Notes: generated from the sequence alone by a model not told the origin. A stretch of DNA of 55,581 bases from Pelotomaculum terephthalicicum JT (GCF_022410535.1 NZ_JAKNBL010000020.1:1-55581); one strand, 5' to 3'. Positions 39,256-48,810 are shown, numbered from the stretch's first letter. A program made the numbers and translations.

Positions 39256-39491
39256 GCTTCCGCCAGGGCTTGTTTTTTTTTGGCAAGCCGGATCCGCCTG
39301 TGGAGCATTTCGATGTCCTGCTTGATTAAATAGATGGTGGAAAGCTTGACACCGGTTCTTTCGGCAATTTCTTGATCGGAAAGACCGAGTTTAAACGCCC
39401 TGATTAATCTGCCGACATTAGTGCGATACTTTCTTGACAGGGATTTTTCATCGACCTTCTTATTAATATTTCCGGCCGTGGCTGTCCACAC
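39207..39491 (-). CDS. Small helix-turn-helix protein
   Basis: Up to 94 residues. LGLSDQEIAERTGVKLSTIYLIKQDI (residues about 35-60) is a simple HTH, followed by a basic helix. No family name is recognised. GTG 39491 follows AAGAAAGG closely. It overlaps the end of gin on the opposite strand, which is unusual for two real genes but tolerable for an antisense 3' overlap. Confidence 0.5.
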   Translation of the reverse strand: MWTATAGNINKKVDEKSLSRKYRTNVGRLIRAFKLGLSDQEIAERTGVKLSTIYLIKQDIEMLHRRIRLAKKKQALAEAQALGKHQIFFNPVIK

Positions 39492-39505
39492 CCTTTCTTT
39501 AAGTA

Positions 39506-39577
<72 letters not shown>

Positions 39578-39767
39578 ATAAAAATATTTTGACCAGGAAT
39601 CGGTTATCTATGAGTTAAAACTGCTGGCAATGACAATGCCTAAACTTGGTAGGTCGATGTCAGGTATGATAAAATATTTAATTAGTATAACTTGCATTTT
39701 TCTGAAATATAATGGACTCGATCTTGCCTAAGCAATTTATGGCATTTTAAAATAATGAGTCTGGAGG

Positions 39768-41225
39768 TTGCCGGCGATTACCAGACAGTGTGACGCTCCC
39801 CTTTTTAAGATGCTGCAAAATTATGCCGGGAAATGGGCGGCAAATTTTCATGTGCCGGGGCACAAGCAGGGCCGCGGTCTGCCCGTGGAATTGTCGTCTC
39901 TCGGCGGACAAGCTTTGTTCGCGTTGGATTTGACAGAAATACCGGAACTGGACGACTTGCATAACCCGCGGGGGGTGATTGCCCGCGCCCAGGAACTGGC
40001 GGCCCGGGCCTATGGAGCCGCCAAGAGCTTTTTTCTGGTAAACGGTACCACGGCAGGCGTGCATGCTTTACTGCTGGCGGTGGGAGGCCGGGGGAAAGTA
40101 ATTGTGCCCAGGAACGCCCACCGTTCCGTAATGGGCGGTTTGATTTTGTCCGGCGCCGACCCTGAGTATGTCGCTCCCTGGACAATCAAAGAATTTGGGA
40201 TAGCTGGGGGCGTTTCACCCGGGCAGGTACGTCGGGCGCTTGAAGCGAACCCCGGTGCCGGGGCTGTCCTGGCGGTCCGGCCGAACTACTACGGGGTGGC
40301 GGACGAGCTGGCCGGGCAGGTCCGGGCGGCGCATGATGCGGGCAAACCGCTTCTTGTTGATGAGGCGCACGGCGCCCACCTGCGGTTTCACCCCGGATTG
40401 CCCGGTGACGCCATGGCGGCCGGTGCCGACGCCTCCGTGCAGAGCACCCACAAAATGGGCGGCTCTTTGACCCAGAGTGCCCTGCTGCATCTGAGCGGCG
40501 GACTCCTTGACCCCGGCGCGGTGGCCGGCGCGCTGGATTTATTGCAGACAACCAGTCCGTCTTATATTCTGATGGCCTCTCTTGACCTGGCCAGGCGGCA
40601 GCTGGTCCTGACCGGCCAGGAATTGCTGGAAAAGACTTTGAGGCTGGCGGGCGAAACAAGAAAGCGGCTGGCCGGCGTCAGCGGGCTGAAGGTTCTATCG
40701 GAAGAACACCTGTCCGGCGGCAGCCGGGCTCTTGATTTGACTAAGCTGGTCGTGTCGGTTGACGGTTTGGGCCTGACCGGTTATCAGGTAGGCGAATTGT
40801 TGTTCAGCCGTTATAATATTGCTATTGAAATGGCCGACTTGGTCAATATTGTGGCGTTTTTGTCAACCGGCACCACCCAGGCGGAGTGCGACGCCCTGGT
40901 CTTCGCCTTGCGGGACATAGCGCGGCGGGACAGGCTGGCCGCGGCGCCTGTCCCATTGCCCGAAATACCGGCTTGCCCGGTGAAAAGAATGAAGCCCCGG
41001 GACGCCTGGTTTGCTTCTGCCCGGCGGGTTGCGCCGGCAGAAGCGCGCGGCAGGATATGCGCCGAGATGGTGGCGGTTTACCCGCCGGGTATTCCTGTAT
41101 TGTGCCCGGGCGAAGAAATAACTCCCGCGGTTTATGAGTACCTGGCCGCGGTGGTGAAACTTGGATTGACCTGCCAGGGATTGTCCGGCCGTACGTTAAA
41201 AAGTATAAAAGTTGTGGTAGAATAG
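39768..41225 (+). CDS. Orn/Lys/Arg decarboxylase family PLP enzyme
   Basis: A 485-residue fold-type I PLP enzyme. NFHVPGHKQGRG is the family's N-terminal signature. FFLVNGTTAGVHALL, LLVDEAHGAHLRFHP and the PLP lysine in SVQSTHKMGGSLTQSALLH are all present, and the C-terminal domain ends with YPPGIPVLCPGEEIT. It decarboxylates a basic amino acid, probably arginine or lysine, for polyamines. The Bacillus speA/yaaO gene holds the same position before tmk. TTG 39768 lies right against GGAGG, so a start at ATT 39777 or ATG 39810 deserves thought. Confidence 0.85.
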   Translation: MPAITRQCDAPLFKMLQNYAGKWAANFHVPGHKQGRGLPVELSSLGGQALFALDLTEIPELDDLHNPRGVIARAQELAARAYGAAKSFFLVNGTTAGVHALLLAVGGRGKVIVPRNAHRSVMGGLILSGADPEYVAPWTIKEFGIAGGVSPGQVRRALEANPGAGAVLAVRPNYYGVADELAGQVRAAHDAGKPLLVDEAHGAHLRFHPGLPGDAMAAGADASVQSTHKMGGSLTQSALLHLSGGLLDPGAVAGALDLLQTTSPSYILMASLDLARRQLVLTGQELLEKTLRLAGETRKRLAGVSGLKVLSEEHLSGGSRALDLTKLVVSVDGLGLTGYQVGELLFSRYNIAIEMADLVNIVAFLSTGTTQAECDALVFALRDIARRDRLAAAPVPLPEIPACPVKRMKPRDAWFASARRVAPAEARGRICAEMVAVYPPGIPVLCPGEEITPAVYEYLAAVVKLGLTCQGLSGRTLKSIKVVVE

Positions 41226-41261
41226 CATATGAGGAAGCAAGGGGGCTGTGCGGGAGCAATT

Positions 41262-41939
41262 ATGAGAGGAAAACTCATTGCTTTAGAAGCGGGTGACGGA
41301 AGCGGCAAGGGCACCCAGGCCGAAAAACTGTACAAACGGTTGGCGGCCGAGGGGTATCATGTGAGAAAAGTTGAGTTCCCGAATTACGGAAGCGCATCTT
41401 CGGCCTTGGTTAAAATGTACTTGAACGGTGAATTCGGCAGTGAGCCAGGTGATGTAAATCCCTATGTCGCATCCACATTTTATACTGTCGACCGGTATGC
41501 TTCCTATAAAAAGGAATGGAAAGAATTCTATGAAAACGGCGGCATTATTGTCGCTGACCGCTACACGACGGCGAACATGGTTCATCAGGCGGCGAAAATA
41601 ACCGGCGATATGGAAAGAGAAAATTATATCAACTGGTTGCTGGATTTCGAGTTTAACTTGTTTCAGCTCCCGGCGCCCGACTGCGTTATTTTTTTGGACA
41701 TGCCGCCGGAGCACAGCAGGAAGCTGATCGACGGCAGGGTTAACAAGTCAGGCGAAGATAAAAAAGACATTCATGAGCGGGATTACGGATTTATCGTAAA
41801 ATCTTACCGTAATGCCCGCGAGATCGCCGACCGGCACAAATGGCGCCGGATCGATTGTGTGGCCGGCGGGCGGCTGAAAAACATCGGGGAGATTCACGAA
41901 GAAATCTATCAAGTGGTCAGGGATATTGTTTCCGATTAG
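41262..41939 (+). CDS. tmk: Thymidylate kinase
   Basis: A 225-residue P-loop kinase. The P-loop is EAGDGSGKGTQAEKL, the nucleotide-site DRY motif is in VADRYTTANMVHQ, and the lid region is DGRVNKSGEDKKDIHERD. It phosphorylates dTMP to dTDP. The sequence belongs to a less common, longer Tmk branch (FPNYGSASSALVKMYLNGEFG). I chose ATG 41262, with GGGAG 6 nt upstream, over ATG 41229, which has no site. It is followed by holB as in Bacillus. Confidence 0.88.
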   Translation: MRGKLIALEAGDGSGKGTQAEKLYKRLAAEGYHVRKVEFPNYGSASSALVKMYLNGEFGSEPGDVNPYVASTFYTVDRYASYKKEWKEFYENGGIIVADRYTTANMVHQAAKITGDMERENYINWLLDFEFNLFQLPAPDCVIFLDMPPEHSRKLIDGRVNKSGEDKKDIHERDYGFIVKSYRNAREIADRHKWRRIDCVAGGRLKNIGEIHEEIYQVVRDIVSD

Positions 41940-41975
41940 AATTTAAAATATATCAAGACAATTAACCATTCTTTT

Positions 41976-42000
41976 ATTCTGACTTCTGACTACTGACTAC
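41976..42000. repeat. CTGACT dispersed repeat copy
   Basis: ATTCTGACTTCTGACTACTGACTAC, the inverted form of the AGGAGTCAG family, in the gap between tmk and holB. Confidence 0.6.
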
Positions 42001-42026
42001 TTTATTATGGTAGGAGTTTTATTTAA

Positions 42027-43052
42027 ATGCGTCTCTTGAGGGAAATCGCCGGGCACGAACAAATTATCCGGGCTTTGCTTAACGCTCTGCTACATGACCG
42101 GGTGGGCCACGCTTATTTATTCGCGGGGCCGGAAGGGGTGGGCAAGGCGACAACCGCTCTGGCGTTCGCAGGGGCGCTGCTCTGCGAAGGTGCGGACCGG
42201 GGAGACGCCTGCGGGCGGTGCCGGGCATGCCGCCAGTTTGAGCACGCCAATCACCCTGACTTTCATTGGGTGCGTCCGGCGGGCTCGTCAATAAAGATTG
42301 AACAGATTCGCGGCATTCAGCGCAAGGTAATGTTTCGCTCATATCAGGGCGGCCGGAAAGTAATTATCATTGAGCAGGCTGAAGCCATGACGGCCGAAGC
42401 TGCCAATTGCCTGCTAAAGACCCTTGAGGAACCGCCTGACGAAACCGTTTTTGTATTGCTGACGGCGCTGCCGCAGGCATTGCCCGCCACCGTTTTGTCG
42501 CGCTGCCAGCAGTATATTTTCAAGCTGATTCCTTTTCATGAGTTGGCCTCGCTCCTGAACAAGCAGCATGGACTGGCGCGGGAGGAAGCCAGGCTGCTGG
42601 CCGCTCTATCCGGCGGCAGCCCGGGCAAGGCGCTTGCCTATGTTTCAGGTTCTTTTCAAAAAAGGCGGGACGCCGCTGTCCGGTTAACCGTTTTATTGCA
42701 GGAAGCGGGCGCCCTGGAGGCGTTGGCAGAAGCCGAAAGGATGTCCAAGAATAGGGATGAGGCTCTGGGTTTATTGGAAATGCTGGCCTGTTGGTACCGG
42801 GATCTGCTCATTTGGCAGGAAACGGGCGAAGCAGGACTATTATTTAACCCCGACCAGATTAATGCGTTAAAAAAAGGGGCTGGTTATTTTGAAACCGGGC
42901 GTCTTGTGGGAATAATAGAGATTATTGCCAAGGCCAAAAACAAGATCCTGGCCAATGCGAACATGAGACTGGTCCTTGAGGTGTTATTCCTGCGCCTGGC
43001 CGGCGGTATGAGCGGCACACAAACAGATTTGGAGGTTAACCAATGGGACTGA
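42027..43052 (+). CDS. holB: DNA polymerase III subunit delta'
   Basis: A 341-residue clamp-loader subunit. It has P-loop-like GPEGVGKATTALAFA, zinc cysteines CGRCRAC, IIEQAEAMTAEAANCLLKTLEEPP and SRCQQYIFKL. It acts with DnaX and delta to load the sliding clamp. The lysine in the P-loop is kept, although delta' usually lacks ATPase activity. ATG 42027 follows GGAG. It overlaps ricT by 10 bases. Confidence 0.9.
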   Translation: MRLLREIAGHEQIIRALLNALLHDRVGHAYLFAGPEGVGKATTALAFAGALLCEGADRGDACGRCRACRQFEHANHPDFHWVRPAGSSIKIEQIRGIQRKVMFRSYQGGRKVIIIEQAEAMTAEAANCLLKTLEEPPDETVFVLLTALPQALPATVLSRCQQYIFKLIPFHELASLLNKQHGLAREEARLLAALSGGSPGKALAYVSGSFQKRRDAAVRLTVLLQEAGALEALAEAERMSKNRDEALGLLEMLACWYRDLLIWQETGEAGLLFNPDQINALKKGAGYFETGRLVGIIEIIAKAKNKILANANMRLVLEVLFLRLAGGMSGTQTDLEVNQWD

Positions 43053-43918
43053 TAGTGGTAGGGGTGCGCTTCAAAAAGGCTGGAAAAGTTTACTTTTTTG
43101 ACCCTGACGGGCATATGTTGACCCTGGGTGACGGCGTAATCGTAGAAACTGCCAGAGGTATAGAGTACGGGCAGGTGGTGGCCGGTCCCCTCGAGGTGGA
43201 AGAAGATGAGATGGTTGCGCCCTTGAAAAAGGTGATCCGTAAGACTACCGACGCCGACCTGCACCAAGTATCGCTGAACAGAGAAAAAGAATGCAGGGCT
43301 TTTCAGGTCGGACTGGAGAAGATAGCCGCCCATAAACTGCCAATGAAACTTGTGGGTGTTGAGCAAACCTTTGATGGAAATAAAATAATTTTTTACTTTA
43401 CCGCCGAAGGAAGGATCGACTTTCGGGAACTGGTTAAGGATTTAGCTGCTGTTTTCCGGACCCGGATTGAGCTGAGGCAGATCGGTGTGCGGGACGAGGC
43501 GAAGATGGTCGGCGGACTTGGCTGCTGCGGCAGGGAACTCTGCTGCTCGGCCTGGCTGTCTGATTTTGTGTCGGTATCGATCAGGATGGCGAAGGACCAA
43601 AACCTGTCTTTAAATCCGACTAAAATTTCAGGTATCTGCGGCAGGCTGATGTGTTGCCTGAAATATGAAAATGAGTGCTACGAACATGCCAAGGAGGAGT
43701 TCCCGGAAATTGGGACATGGGTTATAACCCCTGATGGCGAAGGAAAAGTGGCGGCCGTTAATATTATCAAAAAAGGCCTGAGCGTGGAATTAAAGGAAAG
43801 CAAAATAGTGAAGGAATACCAGAGCGAAGAAGTAACGTTGAAAAACAGTCCCGCCTGCAATTGCCTGACGGATGAGCAAAAGGAGAGCGCCGGAACACCG
43901 GGCGAGGAGAGTGTTTAG
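43043..43918 (+). CDS. ricT: PSP1-domain protein RicT (YaaT)
   Basis: A 291-residue protein with the PSP1 C-terminal domain. Cysteine motifs GLGCCGRELCC and GICGRLMCCLKYE are the ligands that, in the RicAFT complex of Bacillus, hold iron-sulfur clusters. The complex stimulates phosphorelay flow to Spo0A and RNase Y activity. VVGVRFKKAGKVYFFDP is the usual start. ATG 43043 lies inside the end of holB, so the two are coupled. Confidence 0.92.
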   Translation: MGLIVVGVRFKKAGKVYFFDPDGHMLTLGDGVIVETARGIEYGQVVAGPLEVEEDEMVAPLKKVIRKTTDADLHQVSLNREKECRAFQVGLEKIAAHKLPMKLVGVEQTFDGNKIIFYFTAEGRIDFRELVKDLAAVFRTRIELRQIGVRDEAKMVGGLGCCGRELCCSAWLSDFVSVSIRMAKDQNLSLNPTKISGICGRLMCCLKYENECYEHAKEEFPEIGTWVITPDGEGKVAAVNIIKKGLSVELKESKIVKEYQSEEVTLKNSPACNCLTDEQKESAGTPGEESV

Positions 43919-44260
43919 TTGCAATCTTTTTTTAAAATAGCGAAAGATATGGAAGCCAAACTGCATGCCCTGTTAGCGGAAATGCAGGATATAAAAAATA
44001 AAGCGCGTCAGCTGGAAGAAGAAAACGCCAGGCTGAGAAAAGGGCTGGCCGACGCCTGCCGGGAGAGAGGCATTGCCTGCGCGGGGCAGGGTGAAACGGG
44101 GAAAACGGGCGAGGGCTTCATAAATCTCCTGGAGCTTTATGATCAGGGTTTTCATGTGTGCAATTTAAACTTCGGGAGCAGGCGGACGGTGGATTGTCTG
44201 TTTTGTATGGCTTTTTTGAGAAAGGAGCATGAGCCGCGCGCGGAGCGAACGGAAGGCTGA
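43919..44260 (+). CDS. yabA: Replication initiation control protein YabA
   Basis: A 113-residue protein. An N-terminal coiled coil (about 5-50, [23 protein letters not shown]) is followed by a zinc domain (HVCNLNFG and DCLFCMAFL). YabA binds DnaA and DnaN and limits re-initiation. TTG 43919 follows GAGGAG and directly abuts the ricT stop codon. Order ricT-yabA-rsmI is as in Bacillus. Confidence 0.88.
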   Translation: MQSFFKIAKDMEAKLHALLAEMQDIKNKARQLEEENARLRKGLADACRERGIACAGQGETGKTGEGFINLLELYDQGFHVCNLNFGSRRTVDCLFCMAFLRKEHEPRAERTEG

Positions 44261-44285
44261 ACTGCCGCAGAGGTGAATTTTCACT

Positions 44286-45146
44286 ATGGAACAAAAAGGG
44301 ACGCTGTATCTTTGCGCCACTCCCATCGGCAACTTGGAGGATATCACGTTAAGAGCCTTGCGGGTGCTGCGCGAAGTTGACCTGATAGCGGCCGAGGATA
44401 CGCGCCATACCCGCAAGCTGCTGAGCCGTTACGATATCCACACCCCGCTGACCAGCTACCACGAGCACAACCGTCAAAAAAAGGGAGGGTATCTCCTTGA
44501 TCTGCTTGCTTCAGGCAAGCAGATCGCGCTGGTGACCGATGCCGGCATGCCTGGAGTCTCGGACCCCGGCACCGAACTGGTGGTGTCGGCGCTGAAAAAC
44601 AATCTGAAGGTGGTTCCGGTTCCCGGCCCCAGCGCGGGTATCACCGCGCTAGTTGTGTCGGGGCTGCCCGCCGGCGCTTTTGCCTTCGAAGGTTTTTTGC
44701 CGGCGGCCCGAAAGGCGCGGCGGGACAAGCTGGCTGCTTTGTCGCGTGAGCCGAGGACGCTGATTTTTTACGAAGCGCCACACCGTTTGACGGCAACACT
44801 GGCTGATTTGCAAGAGGTTTTTGGAAACCGCCTGATGGCAGCCGCGAGAGAACTGACCAAACAGCACGAAGAGGTGGTAAGGGGTACGGTTGCCGAGGTG
44901 CTGGAGCATTTCCGGGGAAAAGAGCCCAGGGGGGAATTTTGTCTTGTTCTGGCCGGCGCCGCCGGTGAGCTGTTGGAGACGGCTGAAAAGACGGAGGTTT
45001 CCCTGGAACCGGCTGAGCACGTTGCCCGGCTGGAAGCGGAGGGCGCCGGACGAAAAGAGGCCATCCGTGCGGTCGCCCGCGCGCATGGCTTGCCGAGAAG
45101 GGAGGTTTACCGCGCCGTGGTGCTGAAAAAACAAAAAAGCAACTGA
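44286..45146 (+). CDS. rsmI: 16S rRNA (cytidine(1402)-2'-O)-methyltransferase
   Basis: A 286-residue member of the tetrapyrrole-methylase-fold family. LYLCATPIGNLEDITLRAL, AEDTRHTRKLL, LVTDAGMPGVSDPG and PVPGPSAGITALVVSGLP are family signatures. It methylates C1402 in the ribosomal decoding centre. GAGGTGA precedes ATG 44286. A palindromic terminator overlaps its end. Confidence 0.95.
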   Translation: MEQKGTLYLCATPIGNLEDITLRALRVLREVDLIAAEDTRHTRKLLSRYDIHTPLTSYHEHNRQKKGGYLLDLLASGKQIALVTDAGMPGVSDPGTELVVSALKNNLKVVPVPGPSAGITALVVSGLPAGAFAFEGFLPAARKARRDKLAALSREPRTLIFYEAPHRLTATLADLQEVFGNRLMAAARELTKQHEEVVRGTVAEVLEHFRGKEPRGEFCLVLAGAAGELLETAEKTEVSLEPAEHVARLEAEGAGRKEAIRAVARAHGLPRREVYRAVVLKKQKSN

Positions 45147-45174
45147 AAAGAGAGAGGTTTCTCTTTTTAGTTGC
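45139..45174. terminator. Hairpin terminator between rsmI and abrB
   Basis: GCAACT-AAAAGAGA and TCTCTTTT-AGTTGC form about a 15-bp stem with GAGGTT loop. It lies between convergent genes and could serve both. Confidence 0.6.
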
Positions 45175-45254
45175 TTAGTTGTTAAACAGCTTGTACCATG
45201 AATAGGTATAGATTCGTTGAATAATTCCGCAGTTAAAGTATTGTTTCCCGGTTC

Positions 45255-45509
45255 TTAGATGGCCTTGGTGTTTTCGAACATGCTTACCGCACATTCACGG
45301 CAGACCAGCTTGCCGCGGTAATGCTGCACGTCAGACGCGTTGCCGCAGAAAACGCAGGCAGGCTCGTACTTTTTCAGGATAATCTTTTCCGCGTCGACAT
45401 AGATTTCCAGCGCGTCTTTCTCGTCAATCCCCAAAGTACGCCTTAATTCGATAGGAATAACCACCCGTCCAAGTTCGTCAACTTTCCTCACAATCCCCGT
45501 AGATTTCAT
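45255..45509 (-). CDS. abrB: AbrB-family transition-state regulator
   Basis: An 84-residue protein. The N-terminal swapped-hairpin DNA-binding domain reads STGIVRKVDELGRVVIPIELRRTLGI. The C-terminal half carries Cys in CVFCGN and CREC, a zinc-like pair common in clostridial AbrB/SpoVT relatives. It represses stationary-phase genes during growth. ATG 45509 follows AGGAGGAGG. It lies opposite metS as in Bacillus. Confidence 0.9.
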   Translation of the reverse strand: MKSTGIVRKVDELGRVVIPIELRRTLGIDEKDALEIYVDAEKIILKKYEPACVFCGNASDVQHYRGKLVCRECAVSMFENTKAI

Positions 45510-45567
45510 TGCTACCTCCTCCTTTTTTTCTATATAATGCAATAAAAAATAAAGATTGCATAACTAA

Positions 45568-45596
45568 ATGGTACCAATGATGTCATTAAAAGTCAA
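45568..45596 (-). promoter_or_regulatory. Promoter of abrB
   Basis: On the minus strand TTGACT (45591-45596), 17 nt, TACCAT (45568-45573). Confidence 0.45.
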
Positions 45597-45631
45597 CTAA
45601 AAATTTATAATTTTTTACAATTTTTTTGCTT

Positions 45632-45681
45632 GGCGCCAGCATTGGCGCAAACTTGACAAATTGCTGTTCATCCTTTAAAAT
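45632..45681 (+). promoter_or_regulatory. Promoter of metS with upstream inverted repeat
   Basis: TTGACA (45653-45658), 17 nt, TAAAAT (45676-45681) is a near-consensus promoter. GCGCCA/TGGCGC (about 45633-45648) sits just upstream and may be an operator. A hairpin with a seven-T run (about 45696-45730) lies between it and metS; it looks like a leader terminator, but no T-box or SAM-riboswitch core is visible. Confidence 0.6.
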
Positions 45682-45808
45682 CAGTATAAAAATTCCGCCC
45701 TTGTCGTCTAAACGGGGTGCGGGTTTTTTTGTCGCCGCTCAGAGCAATAATATGTAGTATATGACTCATCAGGCGAATTAGCTATTGGAGAGTCAGGGAG
45801 GAAGGATC

Positions 45809-47359
45809 ATGGGAAAAGGAACATTTTATATCACCACGCCAATTTATTATCCTAGTGACAACCTGCACATCGGCCATGCATACACCACCGTGGCCGCGGA
45901 TGCGATGACCCGTTTCAAAAAAATGACGGGTTATGACGCCAGATTCCTGACGGGATCCGACGAACACGGCCAAAAAATTGAACGGGCAGCCATGGCCAAG
46001 GGGGAGACGCCTCAGGAATATGTGGATAAGATTGTCGCTGGATTTAAACGCCTCTGGAGCCGGCTGGAGATCAGCAATAACGACTTTATCCGCACCACCG
46101 AGCCACGCCATAAAAAAGTAGTTTCAGAGATATTTCAAAGGCTTTACGATCAGGGTGATATTTACAAAGCCGGCTATGAAGGGTGGTATTGCACCCCGTG
46201 TGAAACATTCTGGACGGAAGCGCGGCTGGTTGAAGGCAATTGTCCCGACTGCGGCCGGCCGGTGGAGATGGTCCGCGAGGAAAATTACTTTTTCCGGATT
46301 TCCAAATACGCTGATCAATTGCTTCAATATATTGAGGCGCACCCTGATTTTATCCAGCCGGCCTCCCGGCGGAACGAGATGGTGAGTTTTATCAAGAGCG
46401 GCCTGGAAGACCTTTGCGTATCCCGGACAACCTTTGACTGGGGCATTCCGGTGCCTTTTGATCAGAAAAATGTCATCTACGTTTGGATCGATGCTCTCAC
46501 CAATTACATTTCCGCCCTCGGTTACGGGACTGAGGACGACAGCTTGTTTAAAAAATACTGGCCGGCGGATGTGCACTTGATGGCCAAGGACATCATCCGG
46601 TTCCACAGCATCATCTGGCCGGCAATTCTCATGGCGTTGGGGATCGAACTGCCGAAAAAGGTGGTGGGCCACGGCTGGATCCTTTTGGAGAGCGGCAAAA
46701 TGTCCAAATCCAAGGGCAATGTGGTTGACCCGCTGGCGCTGATTGACAAATATGGCGTCGACGCCATCCGTTATTACCTGCTCCGCGAGCTGCCGTTCGG
46801 TTCGGACGGGTACTACAATGAGGATTTGCTGGTGGAGCGGATCAACAAGGACCTGGCCAATGACTTGGGCAACCTGGTCAGCCGGTCCGTGGCGATGGTG
46901 GAAAAATATTTTCAGGGAACGGTTCAGACGCCTGCCGCGCCTGAAGAACTGGACAGGGAACTGATCGACTTGGCTGAACAGACCCCCGCGGTTGTTGAAG
47001 AGCTTATGGACAAAATGGAGCTGTCCAACGCGCTGGCCGCAATTTGGCGTCTGGTCGGCAGGGCCAACAAGTACGTGGATGAAACGGCTCCCTGGGGATT
47101 GGCCAAGGACCCCGCCAAGCAAGAGCGGCTTGCCACGGTATTATACAACCTCGCCGAGAGCCTGCGGTTCATTGCCGTCATGCTCTCTCCGTTTATGCCG
47201 TTGCTGCCGGGGAAGGTCTGGGCGCAGCTTGGCATTGAGGACCGGCCTGAGCTGACGACTTGGGACGCGCTGGTCTGGGGCAAACTGCCTGTAGGTGCGG
47301 CGGTCCAAAAGGGGCAGGCTTTGTTCCCGCGCATCGACGTGAAAAAATTAAAGGAATGA
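45809..47359 (+). CDS. metS: Methionyl-tRNA synthetase
   Basis: A 516-residue class I synthetase. The HIGH motif is NLHIGHAYT, the KMSKS motif is KMSKSKGN, and the zinc knuckle is CTPC followed by CPDC. The C-terminal tRNA-binding dimer domain found in the Bacillus enzyme (about 660 residues) is missing, so this is the short form. ATG 45809 follows GGAGGAAGG; a longer frame from 45785 would include that site. It charges tRNA-Met, and tatD follows 6 bases on. Confidence 0.95.
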   Translation: MGKGTFYITTPIYYPSDNLHIGHAYTTVAADAMTRFKKMTGYDARFLTGSDEHGQKIERAAMAKGETPQEYVDKIVAGFKRLWSRLEISNNDFIRTTEPRHKKVVSEIFQRLYDQGDIYKAGYEGWYCTPCETFWTEARLVEGNCPDCGRPVEMVREENYFFRISKYADQLLQYIEAHPDFIQPASRRNEMVSFIKSGLEDLCVSRTTFDWGIPVPFDQKNVIYVWIDALTNYISALGYGTEDDSLFKKYWPADVHLMAKDIIRFHSIIWPAILMALGIELPKKVVGHGWILLESGKMSKSKGNVVDPLALIDKYGVDAIRYYLLRELPFGSDGYYNEDLLVERINKDLANDLGNLVSRSVAMVEKYFQGTVQTPAAPEELDRELIDLAEQTPAVVEELMDKMELSNALAAIWRLVGRANKYVDETAPWGLAKDPAKQERLATVLYNLAESLRFIAVMLSPFMPLLPGKVWAQLGIEDRPELTTWDALVWGKLPVGAAVQKGQALFPRIDVKKLKE

Positions 47360-47365
47360 TTGTTT

Positions 47366-48151
47366 ATGATCTTGTTTGATACGCACGCCCACATAGACTT
47401 TGAAGATTTCGACGCCGACCGGGATGAAATGATCGGGCGGGCCCGCGCCGCGGGAGTGGTGAATATCGTCAATGTCGGGTTTGAACTCGATTCTTCCCGC
47501 AGGGCCCTGCGCATGTCGGAAAAGTATGATTTGGTTTACGCGGCGGTTGGAGTGCATCCCCATGCCGCGGGCGAGACGGCGGCCGATTACCTTGAGCAAT
47601 TGGAGAAGCTGGCGGCTCATCCAAAAGTCGTGGCGTTGGGTGAAATGGGTTTGGATTATTTCCGGAACCTTTCCCCGGTCCCGGAACAAAAAAAAGTGTT
47701 TAGAGGTCAACTGGCTCTTGCCAGGAGGCTTGACTTGCCCGTGGTCATTCACGACCGGGAAGCCCACGGCGACATGATGGATATTTTGCGCAACGACGGC
47801 CCTTTCCCCGCGGGCGGGGTTATCCATTGCTACTCCGGCAGCTGGGAGATGGCCAGAGAGTGTATGGCGATGGGGTTCTATATCTCCATCGCCGGGCCGG
47901 TGACTTTTCCCAAATCCGCGAGGCTGAAAGACGTGGCCGCGCGCGTGCCGCTGGACCGCCTCCTGGTGGAGACCGACGCGCCTTATCTTACCCCTGTGCC
48001 GCACCGGGGAAAACGAAACGAGCCTGCTTACGTAGGGTTTACATTGACGGAAATAGCCGCTCTGAAAAAGATGGAAGCTGACGAACTAGCCAAGATTTGC
48101 GTTGAAAACGGCCGGAGATTATTCCGTTTAGAGGAATGTCCCCATTTATAA
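47366..48151 (+). CDS. TatD-family deoxyribonuclease
   Basis: A 261-residue metal-dependent TIM-barrel hydrolase. DTHAHIDFEDF gives the first metal His pair. GEMGLDYF, VIHDREAH, HCYSG and the final ETDAPYL are standard. Family enzymes act as 3'-5' exonucleases and quality-control hydrolases. ATG 47366 is chosen; TTG 47360 is closer to AAAGGAA. The gene follows metS as yabD does in Bacillus. Confidence 0.92.
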   Translation: MILFDTHAHIDFEDFDADRDEMIGRARAAGVVNIVNVGFELDSSRRALRMSEKYDLVYAAVGVHPHAAGETAADYLEQLEKLAAHPKVVALGEMGLDYFRNLSPVPEQKKVFRGQLALARRLDLPVVIHDREAHGDMMDILRNDGPFPAGGVIHCYSGSWEMARECMAMGFYISIAGPVTFPKSARLKDVAARVPLDRLLVETDAPYLTPVPHRGKRNEPAYVGFTLTEIAALKKMEADELAKICVENGRRLFRLEECPHL

Positions 48152-48189
48152 GTATTAATTAAGTCCATTGCCGGAAGGGGATTTTAATA

Positions 48190-48723
48190 ATGGACAGGGG
48201 GAAAGGGCTGCTTCTGGTTAACACCGGCGACGGCAAAGGCAAAACGACCGCCGCGCTGGGGCTGGCGCTGCGCGCCTGGGGTCAGGGCATGAAGGTGCTG
48301 ATCCTCCAGTTTATCAAAAGCGGCCGGCAGTCGGGGGAGAGCAAGGCGGCGGAGAAGCTTGGGCCGGGTTTTGAAATACGGCCGATGGGGAAAGGGTTTA
48401 TTCGCGGCGCGGGTGAAGAGTCTCCGGACCGGCACAGCCGCGCTGCCCGGGAGGCGTTGAACGCGGCGGCGAACGAAATTAACGCGGGTAAATACGACTT
48501 GATCATTCTGGATGAAATATTATACGCGCTGCATTACGGCCTGCTCTCCATTGAAGACGTGCTGGCCTTGGTCGCCGGAAAGCCGGAGCGGTTGCATCTG
48601 GTGCTTACCGGACGTCACGCGCCTCCCGAGATTATCAAACAGGCTGATCTGGTTACTGAAATGAAGGAAATAAAGCACCCCTTTACAGAAGGGCTCTACG
48701 CCCAAAGGGGTATTGAGTTTTAA
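48190..48723 (+). CDS. cobO: Cob(I)yrinic acid a,c-diamide adenosyltransferase
   Basis: A 177-residue CobA/CobO/BtuR-type enzyme. P-loop NTGDGKGKTTAALGLA, then LILQFIKSG, LIILDEI and LTGRHAP are family motifs. It adds the adenosyl group to corrinoids, making coenzyme B12 forms. AAGGGG precedes ATG 48190. It is not part of the Bacillus order, so it is an insertion into the conserved cluster. It ends in a terminator at 48785. Confidence 0.92.
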   Translation: MDRGKGLLLVNTGDGKGKTTAALGLALRAWGQGMKVLILQFIKSGRQSGESKAAEKLGPGFEIRPMGKGFIRGAGEESPDRHSRAAREALNAAANEINAGKYDLIILDEILYALHYGLLSIEDVLALVAGKPERLHLVLTGRHAPPEIIKQADLVTEMKEIKHPFTEGLYAQRGIEF

Positions 48724-48784
48724 AGTATAAATTTCCTTATGGAGTATAAATTTACTTAATATAACAAAAATAAGAAGTGGAACC

Positions 48785-48810
48785 ACTGGGCGGATAACCC
48801 GGTTTTTTTG
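48785..48810 (+). terminator. Terminator after cobO
   Basis: ACTGGG (48785-48790) pairs with CCCGGT (48798-48803), followed by seven Ts in all. Confidence 0.65.

Noticed and set aside
45696-45730. T-box or SAM riboswitch upstream of metS
   Set aside because: The T-box core (AGGGTGGNACCGCG) and SAM-I motifs are not present; only a terminator-like hairpin is visible.
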